Below are positions 15,700 to 24,099 of a stretch of DNA of 30,317 nucleotides, in pieces (the stretch's first letter is position 1; the number at the start of each line of letters is the position of its first letter). The stretch comes from CAIJXV01 sp964497135 (lineage in GTDB: Bacteria; Verrucomicrobiota; Kiritimatiellia; CAIKKV01; CAIJXV01). The stretch lies in assembly GCA_964497135.1 (NCBI GenBank), contig CAZCDO010000023.1, positions 1-30,317 of the forward strand, given 5' to 3'. The notes beneath the pieces are model-generated. The model saw only the letters and a list, made by a program, of their open reading frames with translations. It was not told the DNA's origin and searched no databases. Both the position numbers and the translations under genes were made by a program.

Positions 15700-16950
15700 A
15701 TGGAACCGTTATTGATTCTGGCCTTTTTAGTGGCGCTTTACATGGCGTGGAACATTGGCGCCAACGATGTGGCCAACGCTTTTGGGACTCCAGTCGGGTC
15801 GGGTGCGATCACCTTTCGATGGGCCATGATTCTAGCGGCGATTTTCGAATTCAGCGGGGCCTTTTTCGCCGGGGCCGAGGTCACGGACACCATTCGTGGC
15901 GACATTGTGCATCCGGCCGTGTTCGCTGCCCAGCCGATGGTCTTTGCGATCGGAATGATGGCGGCGCTGTTGGGCGCCTCGATCTGGCTGAATGTGGCGA
16001 CCTATCTGAGCCAGCCGGTTTCGACGACCCATGCGATCATCGGGGCCGTCATCGGGTTTGGCTTGGTGGCGGCGGGACCTTCGGCGATTCAATGGCATAA
16101 AATGGGGGGGATCGCATCCAGTTGGGTGATTTCTCCCCTGGTGGGCGCGTTGTTTAGTTTTCTAATCTATCATGGGCTCTTGCGGCATGTATTGCACCAT
16201 GCGAAACCCATTGCCCGGTCGCAAATCGCTGTGCCGCTCGGGTTGGGAGCGATGACTTGTGTCATGTTTTATTCGGTCCTTCAAGGCTACTATCCGCGCG
16301 CCCTGCACATCGAAAAGGCTCAGGGTTGCTGGTTGGCCGCCGGAACGGCGGTAGTCATGGCCAACCTGATCGGAGTGGTGGTTTGGGCGATTATGAAGCG
16401 ACGCTGTAATCCGGACAAGCCCCTGTCCGAACATAGTGCGGATGTGGAGCGTTTTTTCTCCCGGGTCCAGGTGATGGATGCCTGTTATCTTTCCTTCGCG
16501 CATGGCGCCAACGATGTGGCCAATGCGGTGGGGCCGGTGGTGGGGATCATGCAGGGCTTGCGCGGCTCAGTCGCCACCGCGGCACCTATCCCGGCGTGGG
16601 TTCTGGCATTGGGCGGGTTTGGAATTGTATTGGGACTGGCGACTTACGGCTATAAGGTTTTGGAGGCCGTGGGCCGCAAAATCACCGAAGTCACGCCCAC
16701 CCGCGGATTTGCCGCCGAATTTTCGACCGCCACCACGGTTTTGGTGTGTTCCCTGCTGGGCTTGCCGGTTTCGACCACCTTTGTTTTGGTGGGTGCCATC
16801 ATGGGCGTGGGGTTGGCACGCGGGTTCGGCGCGATTGATCTTCGCGTGGTGCGGCGGATTTTCGCTTCCTGGGTGGTGACGCTGCCGATTTCCGCACTGT
16901 TGTCGGCCGGTCTATTCATCCTTTTGCGGAAGATATTTATTGGAACCTGA
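15700..16950 (+). CDS. pit: PiT-family inorganic phosphate permease
   Basis: This 416-residue inner-membrane protein has about 10-11 helices. The family has two inverted halves, each with a GANDVANA signature, and both are present: NIGANDVANAFGTPVGSGA near residue 20 and AHGANDVANAVGPVVGI near residue 270. QPVSTTHAIIGAVIG and LPVSTTFVLVGAIMG are the paired PVSTTH-like motifs; the second lacks the His. PiT proteins take up metal-phosphate with protons or sodium at low affinity. I chose ATG 15700 over GTG 15691 because AGGGTG is 7 bases before the ATG but leaves no space before the GTG. It lies between the DUF47 gene and the phosphate-binding protein gene. Confidence 0.92.
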   Translation: MEPLLILAFLVALYMAWNIGANDVANAFGTPVGSGAITFRWAMILAAIFEFSGAFFAGAEVTDTIRGDIVHPAVFAAQPMVFAIGMMAALLGASIWLNVATYLSQPVSTTHAIIGAVIGFGLVAAGPSAIQWHKMGGIASSWVISPLVGALFSFLIYHGLLRHVLHHAKPIARSQIAVPLGLGAMTCVMFYSVLQGYYPRALHIEKAQGCWLAAGTAVVMANLIGVVVWAIMKRRCNPDKPLSEHSADVERFFSRVQVMDACYLSFAHGANDVANAVGPVVGIMQGLRGSVATAAPIPAWVLALGGFGIVLGLATYGYKVLEAVGRKITEVTPTRGFAAEFSTATTVLVCSLLGLPVSTTFVLVGAIMGVGLARGFGAIDLRVVRRIFASWVVTLPISALLSAGLFILLRKIFIGT

Positions 16951-16965
16951 ACAGGAGTGTGATTC

Positions 16966-17766
16966 ATGCGCAGTCCATTGCGGGTGGGGATGGCGTTGGG
17001 CTTGAGCTTGATCTGGGCGGGAGCGGGAAGCGGGTGCGGCGGGAAACAGCATATTCTGACCGTGGCCGGTTCAACCGCCTTTCATGCCACCGCCGTGGAA
17101 TTGGCCAATCGCTACTCCGCGGATCACCCGGGCGTGACCGTGTCGGCCCAGGCCATCGGGTCGGCTGCCGGCCGGGAGGCGATTCTTTCCGGGGCCGCGG
17201 ATATTGCAACCATCGATGTGGGGGGGGGGGATGGAATGCCGACCGGGCTGGTCGGCCAGGTGGTGGCCTGGGATGCCATCGCGGTGATTGTCCATCGGGA
17301 CAACCCCGTGATTGGATTATCCGCCTTGCAAGTGCGCGATATTTTTACCGGGCGGATCAATAATTGGGCGGACGTTGGGGGGCGCGATCATGCGATCAAC
17401 CGGATTTTGCGGGAGCAGGGATCCGGGACCCGGCAGATTTTTGAGGAGCGGTTGGGCATTACGAATTCCGACAGCAATGTGGTGATTGCGGAGTCCAATG
17501 GGGGGGTGCGGGAGAAGGTGGCCGAGGATGCCGAGGCCATCGGGTACATCAGCCGGGGATCCGCGACGGCGCGCGTGCGGTCGTTGATCATTGATGGGGA
17601 AAGCTGTACGGAAGACCGCATTGCCGCCCGCCACTATCCGTTGGCCCATCCGATCTTGATGGTGATGCGGGATGGTTCCCCGGCCAAAGCGGCGGATTTC
17701 ATTCTTTTTGTGCAATCGGGTGCCGGTCGGGAAATGGTGCGGCAAGGAGGGTTCGTGCCGCCGTGA
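16966..17766 (+). CDS. pstS: PstS-like phosphate-binding lipoprotein
   Basis: This 266-residue protein is a periplasmic phosphate-binding protein of the PBP-like superfamily. The N-terminus is a lipoprotein signal ending GAGSGC with Cys24 as the lipidated residue. LTVAGSTAFHATAVELANRY matches the first phosphate-loop of PstS (usually GST/S). DIATIDVGGGDGMP, LSALQVRDIFTGRINNW and ILREQGSGTRQIFEE are further conserved blocks; the last is the second phosphate-loop. AGGAG lies 9 bases before the ATG. No PstC, PstA or PstB gene follows, although this protein class normally serves that ABC importer. It may feed an importer elsewhere or act as a phosphate sensor with the upstream kinase. An 11-G run falls inside the gene. 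Confidence 0.88.
   Translation: MRSPLRVGMALGLSLIWAGAGSGCGGKQHILTVAGSTAFHATAVELANRYSADHPGVTVSAQAIGSAAGREAILSGAADIATIDVGGGDGMPTGLVGQVVAWDAIAVIVHRDNPVIGLSALQVRDIFTGRINNWADVGGRDHAINRILREQGSGTRQIFEERLGITNSDSNVVIAESNGGVREKVAEDAEAIGYISRGSATARVRSLIIDGESCTEDRIAARHYPLAHPILMVMRDGSPAKAADFILFVQSGAGREMVRQGGFVPP
17220..17230 (+). repeat. Homopolymer of 11 G inside the PstS-like gene
   Basis: The run spans the codons for VGGG in IDVGGGDG, about residue 85. It is the longest single-base run noticed in the window. A one-base slip would truncate the protein early, so it is a possible phase-variation tract. It is also a likely place for a sequencing error; the current length keeps the frame open. Confidence 0.8.
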
Positions 17767-17787
17767 GAACGGGTGTGTTTCAGTAAA

Positions 17788-17804
17788 ACCGGCAGGGAAC
17801 CGGT
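17788..17804 (+). terminator. Possible terminator after the phosphate operon
   Basis: ACCGG/CCGGT makes a 5 bp stem with a 7-base loop 21 bp after the pstS stop, followed a few bases later by cttttc. The stem is short and the T run brief, so confidence is low. Confidence 0.3.
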
Positions 17805-17924
17805 GCGCCTTTTCTGGCCCCCACGACGACCAGGGGGTAGGGGAAGACCCCATGGTTGAATTCTGAATAATCGCGTATCCTTTGACTGTTGAGATAGGAA
17901 ATCCCTAATAAAAGGAGTACGGCG

Positions 17925-18083
17925 ATGACACTTGGAACCATACTGTTGATCGTTTTGATTCTGATCCTCGTAGGTGCCTTACCGACTTGGCCCCATAGCA
18001 AAAGCTGGGGCTACTATCCGAGCGGCGGGCTGGGACTCGTGGTCCTGATTTTGCTCATCTTGGTCCTCATGGGCAAGCTTTAG
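17925..18083 (+). CDS. DUF3309 small membrane protein
   Basis: This 52-residue protein starts MTLGTILLIVLILILVGALP, then a short polar middle (WPHSKSWGYYPSG), then a second hydrophobic helix ending LILVLMGKL. This two-helix hairpin with a GALPTWP-like turn and GYYPSGG is the signature of the DUF3309 family. The start is clear: AAAGGAG lies 7 bases before the ATG. The function is unknown; proteins of this family are common tiny inner-membrane proteins in Proteobacteria and others. The gene stands alone between the phosphate operon and a palindromic element. Confidence 0.85.
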   Translation: MTLGTILLIVLILILVGALPTWPHSKSWGYYPSGGLGLVVLILLILVLMGKL

Positions 18084-18094
18084 CGCTATCTCCT

Positions 18095-18158
18095 GTAGGG
18101 CCGCCGCTTGTCGGCGTGCCTGTTCCCAAAGACGGCCTTCGACGAGCGAAGGCCCTAC
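18095..18158. repeat. REP/BIME-like palindromic element, copy 2
   Basis: Arms read inward from both ends as GTAGGGCC, then a hairpin with a CTTGT or CTCGT loop (CCGC-TTGT-CGGC type on the left, TTCG-based on the right), then GCC. It is the same design as 8839-8903, but the arm sequences are exchanged: the TTCGC variant is on the left there and on the right here. It lies 11 bp after the DUF3309 stop and 23 bp before the radical SAM start. Confidence 0.75.
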
Positions 18159-18181
18159 GATAACGGGGGTTGAGGTGCATC

Positions 18182-19675
18182 ATGAATCTGCTGCTCATCT
18201 ATCCTGAGTTTCCGGATACATTCTGGAGTTTTAAGCACGCACTGTCATTTGTGGGTAAACGGTCCGCCTTGCCGCCGTTGGGATTATTGACGGTTGCGGC
18301 CCTGTTACCCTCCTATTGGTCGATGCGGTTGGTGGACCTCAATGTCCGGGGCTTGACGGAACAAGACCTGGCTTGGGCGGATTGCGCCTTCATCAGCGCG
18401 ATGGTCGTTCAGCGCGAGTCGGCGCATCGGATGGTGGCTCGCTGTAAAGCGGCCCACCTCCGGGTTGTCGCCGGCGGGCCGCTTTTCAATACCGAACATG
18501 AGCACTTCAAGGAGGTGGATCATTTTGTGTTGAACGAGGCGGAGTTGACGTTGCCGCCTTTTTTGGAAGACTTCAAACAAGGCCATCCGAAGCGGATTTA
18601 TTCCACAGACCAATTTGCGGATTTGCACCAAACGCCCATTCCCTTATGGGACTTGCTGGACCTTAAGAGATACGCCACGATGAGTCTGCAATTTTCACGC
18701 GGATGCCCGTTCAATTGTGATTTCTGCAATGTCACCGCGTTGCTGGGACACCAGGTTCGCATGAAGAGCTCGGCCCAGGTCATCGCCGAGCTAAACAGTT
18801 TGTATGCGACCGGATGGCGGGGTGACATCTTCTTTGTCGACGATAATTTTATCGGGAACAATCAACACGTCAAAAAGAATCTCCTGCCCGCCTTGATCGA
18901 TTGGCGCAAAGACAAGATTGGAAATGTTTTCTTCACCGAAGCGTCCATTAATCTGGCCGACGATCAGCTCCTGATGGATTTGATGGTCCAGGCCGGCTTT
19001 AATAAAGTGTTCATTGGGATCGAGACTCCGGATAAAAATTGCCTGGCCGAATGCAGCAAAATCCAGAACGGGAATCGCGACCTGATCGAGGATGTGAAAC
19101 GCATTCAACGGGCCGGACTTCAGGTTCAGGGCGGATTTATTGTGGGCTTCGATCACGATCATCCCTCCATTTTTCAACGGCAGATCGATTTCATTCAGAA
19201 GAGCGGAATCGTGACCGCCATGGTCGGCCTGTTGCAAGCCCCGGTCGGCACCCGGCTTTACGATCGCATGAAACAACAAGGCCGGCTCAGCGCCGAAACC
19301 TCCGGGGATAATGTGGATGGGACGACCAATATCGTTCCGGTAATGAGCATCGAAACACTCAAGGAAGGCTATCGGCGAATTCTGGATCACATTTATTCCC
19401 CGACACCCTATTACCAACGCATCCGCACGTTTTTGCGGGAATATCGCGGGCCCCAGGTGAGGGGAAAATTCCAAGTCTCCCATATTCTGGCCGTCGTTCG
19501 TTCCATTTTTCGGATTGGTATCGTGGGCAAAGAACGGTTTCACTTCTGGTCGCTTTTGCTATGGACCCAATTCCGATGTCCCCGCCTTCTTCCCGAGGCG
19601 ATCATTCTCGCCATCTACGGCCATCATTTTCGCAAGATCTGCGAAAGACATGTCGTTTACGGAACGGCAAAATGA
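18182..19675 (+). CDS. B12-binding domain radical SAM protein (DUF4070 type, HpnP-like)
   Basis: This 497-residue enzyme has an N-terminal Rossmann-like B12-binding domain (about 1-140, starting MNLLLIYPEFPDTFWSFKHA). The radical SAM core contains the [4Fe-4S] motif C175-x3-C179-x2-C182 in FSRGCPFNCDFCNV. The core continues through FFVDDNFIGNN, GIETPDK and GGFIVGFD. The C-terminal third resembles DUF4070. Members of this group methylate or rearrange unreactive carbons; the best-known relatives include the hopanoid C-2 methylase HpnP, whose N-terminus I recall as similar. No hopanoid genes are nearby, so the substrate is open. ATG 18182 is chosen over TTG 18170 because GAGGT lies about 5 bases upstream. 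Likely cytoplasmic and monocistronic; the next gene starts 164 bp later. Confidence 0.85.
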   Translation: MNLLLIYPEFPDTFWSFKHALSFVGKRSALPPLGLLTVAALLPSYWSMRLVDLNVRGLTEQDLAWADCAFISAMVVQRESAHRMVARCKAAHLRVVAGGPLFNTEHEHFKEVDHFVLNEAELTLPPFLEDFKQGHPKRIYSTDQFADLHQTPIPLWDLLDLKRYATMSLQFSRGCPFNCDFCNVTALLGHQVRMKSSAQVIAELNSLYATGWRGDIFFVDDNFIGNNQHVKKNLLPALIDWRKDKIGNVFFTEASINLADDQLLMDLMVQAGFNKVFIGIETPDKNCLAECSKIQNGNRDLIEDVKRIQRAGLQVQGGFIVGFDHDHPSIFQRQIDFIQKSGIVTAMVGLLQAPVGTRLYDRMKQQGRLSAETSGDNVDGTTNIVPVMSIETLKEGYRRILDHIYSPTPYYQRIRTFLREYRGPQVRGKFQVSHILAVVRSIFRIGIVGKERFHFWSLLLWTQFRCPRLLPEAIILAIYGHHFRKICERHVVYGTAK

Positions 19676-19839
19676 GCTCCTTACCGGAATTCTAAATACG
19701 GCGCGGGTTGTCTATAAACCGCCGATGAATTCGGACTCAATGCGCTGAAGTCACGACCCGTTTCCTCCCGCTTGCGCTGTAATGATGGGTTTGTTACCTT
19801 CGTTCATCGCCCTTTGCTGGAACCAGGAGCTTGACGCGC

Positions 19840-22581
19840 ATGAAAAAAATCGGGTTCGTTTTTTCGCATGTCCATTGGGATATTGAATGGTATCTTCCCT
19901 ATCGTTCGTTTCGTTTCTGGCTGGTCAAATATTTGGACCGGCTCATCGATCCCGTTGCGAAACAAAAGGGCTTTAAAACCTTCGTTCTCGACGGTCAGGT
20001 GGCACCGGTGGATCACTACTTGGAAGTGAAACCCGAAAATGCCGGGGCCCTCCGCCGTCTGGTTCGCTCCGGCAAGCTCTCAGTCGGACCCTTTTACACT
20101 CAATTCGACGAATGGCTTACCGGTCCCGAAGCCATGGTCCGCAACGCCCTCTACGGTGATCGCCGGGCCCGGGCGCTCGGCCGGGTCATGAAGGCGGGGC
20201 ATCTCCCCGATAATTTCGGGCATCCGCCTCAAATGCCCCAGATCCTGGCCGGATTCGATCTCAACAGTCTGGTCTTTATGCGGGGAATGCCCGAACGGTC
20301 CGACGCCATCGGCGACCAGTTTTTCTGGGTGGGCCTCGATGGAACCCGGATCCTGGGTGTTCATTTGCGCAATACCTATTGCCAGGCGCATGCCCTCGGA
20401 ACCACCTCGTCCTTCAATCCCTGGTGGCCGCCCCAGTTTCGATCCGCCCCCTTTGGCGAGTTCATCCAGACCCCCGAGTTCCTCCACCATGCCGCTCGGG
20501 AAACGGATCTGGACAAAGGAGCTCAAGCCCTCACGGCCGCCGCCCGAACAGCCGAACCGGGCTGTCATAGTGGGGTCATCCCGATTCCCAACGGCTACGA
20601 CTCCGCCTGTCCCCAGGAAACGATTGCCGCCGTGATCGAACGCGCCAACCAAGTCCAGAACGAATATCGGTTTGTGCAGGGCAATGTCGAACAGCTCACG
20701 CAGGCCATTTTGAAATCCGGCGTTTCGTTGCCGGATTATACCGGCGACTTATGGGGCGGGAAATACCAGTTGCTGTTGACGGGCGCCAATACGACCCGCA
20801 GTTATCTGAAACAGGCCAACTTCATCGGGGAAGCGCTTCTGGAGCGCTACGCCGAACCGCTCTCGGCGCTGGCTGCTTTGAACGGAGCCCCCTGGCCGGC
20901 CCGGCTTTTGGAAGAAGCCTGGCGCTGGTTGTTCCTGAACGAGGCCCACGATGGGATCCATGGGTCCAGCGCCGATTCCGCGCACGAGGAGATGGTCCAG
21001 CGGTTCAATGCCGCCAAACAAATTGCCGTCGGCCTCGCTCATGAAGCCCTGGCGGTTTTGAGCGCCCGGATGGATGACCATCGCCCCGGCGGGCTCATTC
21101 TGGCTTTTAATCCGGCGGGCGGATCGGTTCGAACCCCCGTGATCGACACCTGGCTGCACGGCTTCGATGCCGAAAAACAGTGCGTCGTCGATGCCCAGGG
21201 CCGGGTTGTTCCCCTTCAGGTCGTCGCCAATCCCTGGGCCGCCGATACCGCCACCAACACGGCCAGTTGGGTTCCACCGTGGCCCGATGGGAATCCCACC
21301 CATGTGCTGATGACCACTCCGATCCCCCCAGGTGGCATTTCGTCTTTGCGGATAACCGAGGGGCCCGCCTCCCGGATTCCATCGATGGGCCGGCAAACCC
21401 AAACCTCCATCGAAAATGAGCATCTCCGGGTGCGCTTTATTCGCGGCGCGCTCGATATTTTCGACAAAGCCACCGGACACACCTATCGGGGACTTAACAC
21501 AATCGAAGACGAGGCGGATCGGGGCGATGCCTGGGATTTTTCGCCGCCCTGGATCGATCAACCGGTTTTATCCAGCACCGCTTTCCCCAGCACCTGCCGG
21601 CTGGTGGAATCCGGCCCGGTTCGAGCCCTGCTGGAAATCACCACCCGGATGAAAATTCCCCGGCAGTTGGACGGTGAACGACGTTCCCGTGAAACGGTTC
21701 CTCTCGTTCTGATCAGTCGCGTCGCCCTGTATCGGGATGCGCGCCGGGTCGACGTCGCTCTCGATTTCGATAACCCGGCCCGCGATCATCGGCTCCGGCT
21801 CAAATGCCCAACCGGTCTTGCGGCTGAAACGGTCCTCAGCCAGGGGCATTTCGGAATTCTTGAAAAACCGATCCGCAATCCGGATGAAGGAAAATCCGGC
21901 TGGAGCCAGCCGCCCCCGACCACGTTCCATTTCCGGGAATGGGTCGCCGTGCGGAATAAGCGGGAAGGGTTGGCCATCGCGGCCCGGGGTCTTTACGAAT
22001 ACGAATCCCGGTCCGCTCGCTCCGGCATCGATCTGTATCTAACACTGCTTCGGGGATTCGGCCGGTTGGGCCGCGCGAATCTCAAAACGCGCACCCCGAG
22101 CACTTCGCCGTCCCTGCCGACACCGGGGGCCCAATGTCTGGGCCCGCAATCGTTTCAATACGCCTTCATTCCTTACTCGCCGGTTCCACGGAGCCGGGCA
22201 CCTTTTATGGCTGAAGCGCTTTCGTTTTTGTATCCGCCGATGGCCCATCAAGCCGATCCGACCCATATTCTCGTGGATCGATCGCTCCTCGCAAAAGGCC
22301 GTCAGACCGCCATCAAGGCCCCGGTTTTTCGCATTCACCCCGCCAACGTCCAGGTGAGTGCCTTCAAGCGGGCGGCGGAAGAGGATGGCTGGATCCTCCG
22401 ATTCTGGGAAAATGAGGGACGGGCAACCCCCGTGCGGATCGAGCTGGATCGGATCTTCCGACGGTGTATCGAAACGAATCTGAACGAGGATCCGAAACGA
22501 CCGATTCCCATCCGGCGGAATGTCCTCCAGGTTTCAGTGGCCCCCTATAAGATCCTCACGCTCAAACTATTTGCTACATGA
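19840..22581 (+). CDS. Alpha-mannosidase, GH38 family (MngB-like)
   Basis: This 913-residue retaining glycosidase has no signal peptide and so is cytoplasmic. Zinc ligands are visible: H12 and D14 in HVHWDIEW, D124 in LPDNFGH (this Asp is also the nucleophile in GH38), and the late His in NEAHDGIHGSS. The rest forms the helical bundle and beta domains of the family. Length is close to E. coli MngB, which hydrolyses mannosylglycerate. ATG 19840 is preferred over TTG 19831 because AGGAG sits 10 bases before the ATG but only 2 before the TTG. It overlaps the ABC ATPase start (ATGA), so the two are translationally coupled. The mannoside is presumably imported by that transporter. Codons here end in C far more than in neighbouring genes, which lean to G, a possible sign of transfer. 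Confidence 0.92.
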   Translation: MKKIGFVFSHVHWDIEWYLPYRSFRFWLVKYLDRLIDPVAKQKGFKTFVLDGQVAPVDHYLEVKPENAGALRRLVRSGKLSVGPFYTQFDEWLTGPEAMVRNALYGDRRARALGRVMKAGHLPDNFGHPPQMPQILAGFDLNSLVFMRGMPERSDAIGDQFFWVGLDGTRILGVHLRNTYCQAHALGTTSSFNPWWPPQFRSAPFGEFIQTPEFLHHAARETDLDKGAQALTAAARTAEPGCHSGVIPIPNGYDSACPQETIAAVIERANQVQNEYRFVQGNVEQLTQAILKSGVSLPDYTGDLWGGKYQLLLTGANTTRSYLKQANFIGEALLERYAEPLSALAALNGAPWPARLLEEAWRWLFLNEAHDGIHGSSADSAHEEMVQRFNAAKQIAVGLAHEALAVLSARMDDHRPGGLILAFNPAGGSVRTPVIDTWLHGFDAEKQCVVDAQGRVVPLQVVANPWAADTATNTASWVPPWPDGNPTHVLMTTPIPPGGISSLRITEGPASRIPSMGRQTQTSIENEHLRVRFIRGALDIFDKATGHTYRGLNTIEDEADRGDAWDFSPPWIDQPVLSSTAFPSTCRLVESGPVRALLEITTRMKIPRQLDGERRSRETVPLVLISRVALYRDARRVDVALDFDNPARDHRLRLKCPTGLAAETVLSQGHFGILEKPIRNPDEGKSGWSQPPPTTFHFREWVAVRNKREGLAIAARGLYEYESRSARSGIDLYLTLLRGFGRLGRANLKTRTPSTSPSLPTPGAQCLGPQSFQYAFIPYSPVPRSRAPFMAEALSFLYPPMAHQADPTHILVDRSLLAKGRQTAIKAPVFRIHPANVQVSAFKRAAEEDGWILRFWENEGRATPVRIELDRIFRRCIETNLNEDPKRPIPIRRNVLQVSVAPYKILTLKLFAT

Positions 22582-24095
22582 CGCCATTTCTGCAGATGAT
22601 CGGAATAGGAAAGGATTTTTCCGGAGTCCGGGTTCTGGACCGGGTCTCGTTTGACCTGCGGCGGGGCGAGGTGCATGTCCTGGCTGGGGAGAATGGCGCC
22701 GGGAAAAGCACCCTGATGAAAATCCTTTCGGGCGTCCACACCGGTTACGAGGGGGGGATCCGGCTGGAGGGACAACCGGTGTTGTTTTCATCGCCGCAGG
22801 ATGCCGTCGCCCGGGGGATTTCGATGATTCACCAGGAGTTGTCCCTGATTGAATCCCTGTCGGCGGTGGACAATATCTTTCTCGGTCGCGAACGGGTTTT
22901 TACCGGCGGATGGATTCGCCGCCGGGTCCAGATCGATCAAACTCAGGCCCTTTTCCGCCGATTGGATCTGGATGTGGATTTACATCGCCCGATCGGCGAA
23001 TTTTCGTTGCCGGTCCGGCAGATGATCGAAATTGCCCGGGCCCTCGCCTTCGATGCGCGCCTCCTGATCATGGATGAACCCACCAGTTCCCTGAACGAGC
23101 CTGAAGTCATCCGTCTTTTTGCGCTGATCCGAGAACTCCGGCGGACTTGTGCGATTGTTTATATTTCTCATAAAATGGATGAGATCTACCAGTTGGCGGA
23201 TCGAATCACCGTGTTGCGGGATGGGCGGCATATCATCACGGCCGATGCCGGCGCGATGCCCCAGAACGAGCTGGTGCGGCATTTGGTCGGGCGTGAGCTC
23301 GGGACCTATTTCCCCGTGCGTCAGAAGACGTCCGGCGCAGTTGCCGTAGAGGTTAACAAGGCGTCCATTCCCTCCCCGCCCGATCAGTCGCGGATTGCGG
23401 TTCAAAACATTTCGTTTACCGCGCACGCCGGGGAGATCGTGGGATTTGCCGGCCTGCAGGGGTCGGGGAACAGCGAATTATTTCAGGGTCTTTTTGGCGT
23501 GTATGGGCGGGCCCTTCAGGGCGCCATTGCGGTGGAGGGGCGGCCCTATAGTCCCCGTTCGCCCCGCCATGCCATTGCATCCCGGATCGCCTTGTTAACC
23601 CATGATCGCAAGGGCACCGGTTTGATCCCTGATTTTAGCACGGGGCCGAATATCACCCTGGCCTCCCTGCGGAATGTGTCCGCGGGTGGTTGGATGCGGC
23701 CCGGCCGGGAACGGGAGTTGGCCGGGCGATATCGGCAGGATTTCAACATCCGGCTGGCGACGATGACACAGGCCGTTTGCGAGTTGTCCGGGGGCAACCA
23801 ACAGAAGGTCGTGCTGGCGAAATGGCTGGAAACCCGCCCCCGGTTGCTTTTGTTAGATGAGCCCACCCGCGGAGTGGATGTGGGTGCAAAGCATGAAATC
23901 TACGAATGGATCAACCGGTGGACGGCGGACGGCATGTGCATTTTATTGATTACCTCTGAGTTGCCCGAATTGCTGGCCTTGTCCGATCGTATTCTGGTCA
24001 TGCACCGGGGCACGATCCGGGCGGAGTTTTCCCGGGCGGAGGCCACGCAGGGAAAAATCATTCAGGCGGCCATGGGAGAAGATATCAGGAATTGA
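22578..24095 (+). CDS. Sugar ABC transporter ATPase (RbsA/MglA type, two domains)
   Basis: This 505-residue ATPase with two fused nucleotide-binding domains matches the monosaccharide importer class (CUT2). Domain 1 has Walker A GENGAGKST and Walker B LLIMDEPTSSL; its signature stretch is LPVRQMIEIARAL. Domain 2 has a degenerate Walker A (GLQGSGNSELFQGL), the signature LSGGNQQKV, and Walker B LLLDEPTRGVD. This asymmetry is normal for RbsA-type proteins. Its start lies inside the mannosidase stop (ATGA). The permease start is 5 bp past its stop. It energises import of a sugar, likely mannose or a mannoside in view of the neighbour. Confidence 0.93.
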   Translation: MTPFLQMIGIGKDFSGVRVLDRVSFDLRRGEVHVLAGENGAGKSTLMKILSGVHTGYEGGIRLEGQPVLFSSPQDAVARGISMIHQELSLIESLSAVDNIFLGRERVFTGGWIRRRVQIDQTQALFRRLDLDVDLHRPIGEFSLPVRQMIEIARALAFDARLLIMDEPTSSLNEPEVIRLFALIRELRRTCAIVYISHKMDEIYQLADRITVLRDGRHIITADAGAMPQNELVRHLVGRELGTYFPVRQKTSGAVAVEVNKASIPSPPDQSRIAVQNISFTAHAGEIVGFAGLQGSGNSELFQGLFGVYGRALQGAIAVEGRPYSPRSPRHAIASRIALLTHDRKGTGLIPDFSTGPNITLASLRNVSAGGWMRPGRERELAGRYRQDFNIRLATMTQAVCELSGGNQQKVVLAKWLETRPRLLLLDEPTRGVDVGAKHEIYEWINRWTADGMCILLITSELPELLALSDRILVMHRGTIRAEFSRAEATQGKIIQAAMGEDIRN

Positions 24096-24099
24096 AAAT

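Noticed and set aside
17882..17911. TTGACT with TAATAA as a promoter for the DUF3309 gene
   Set aside because: The -10 matches poorly and would place the transcript start inside the ribosome binding site.
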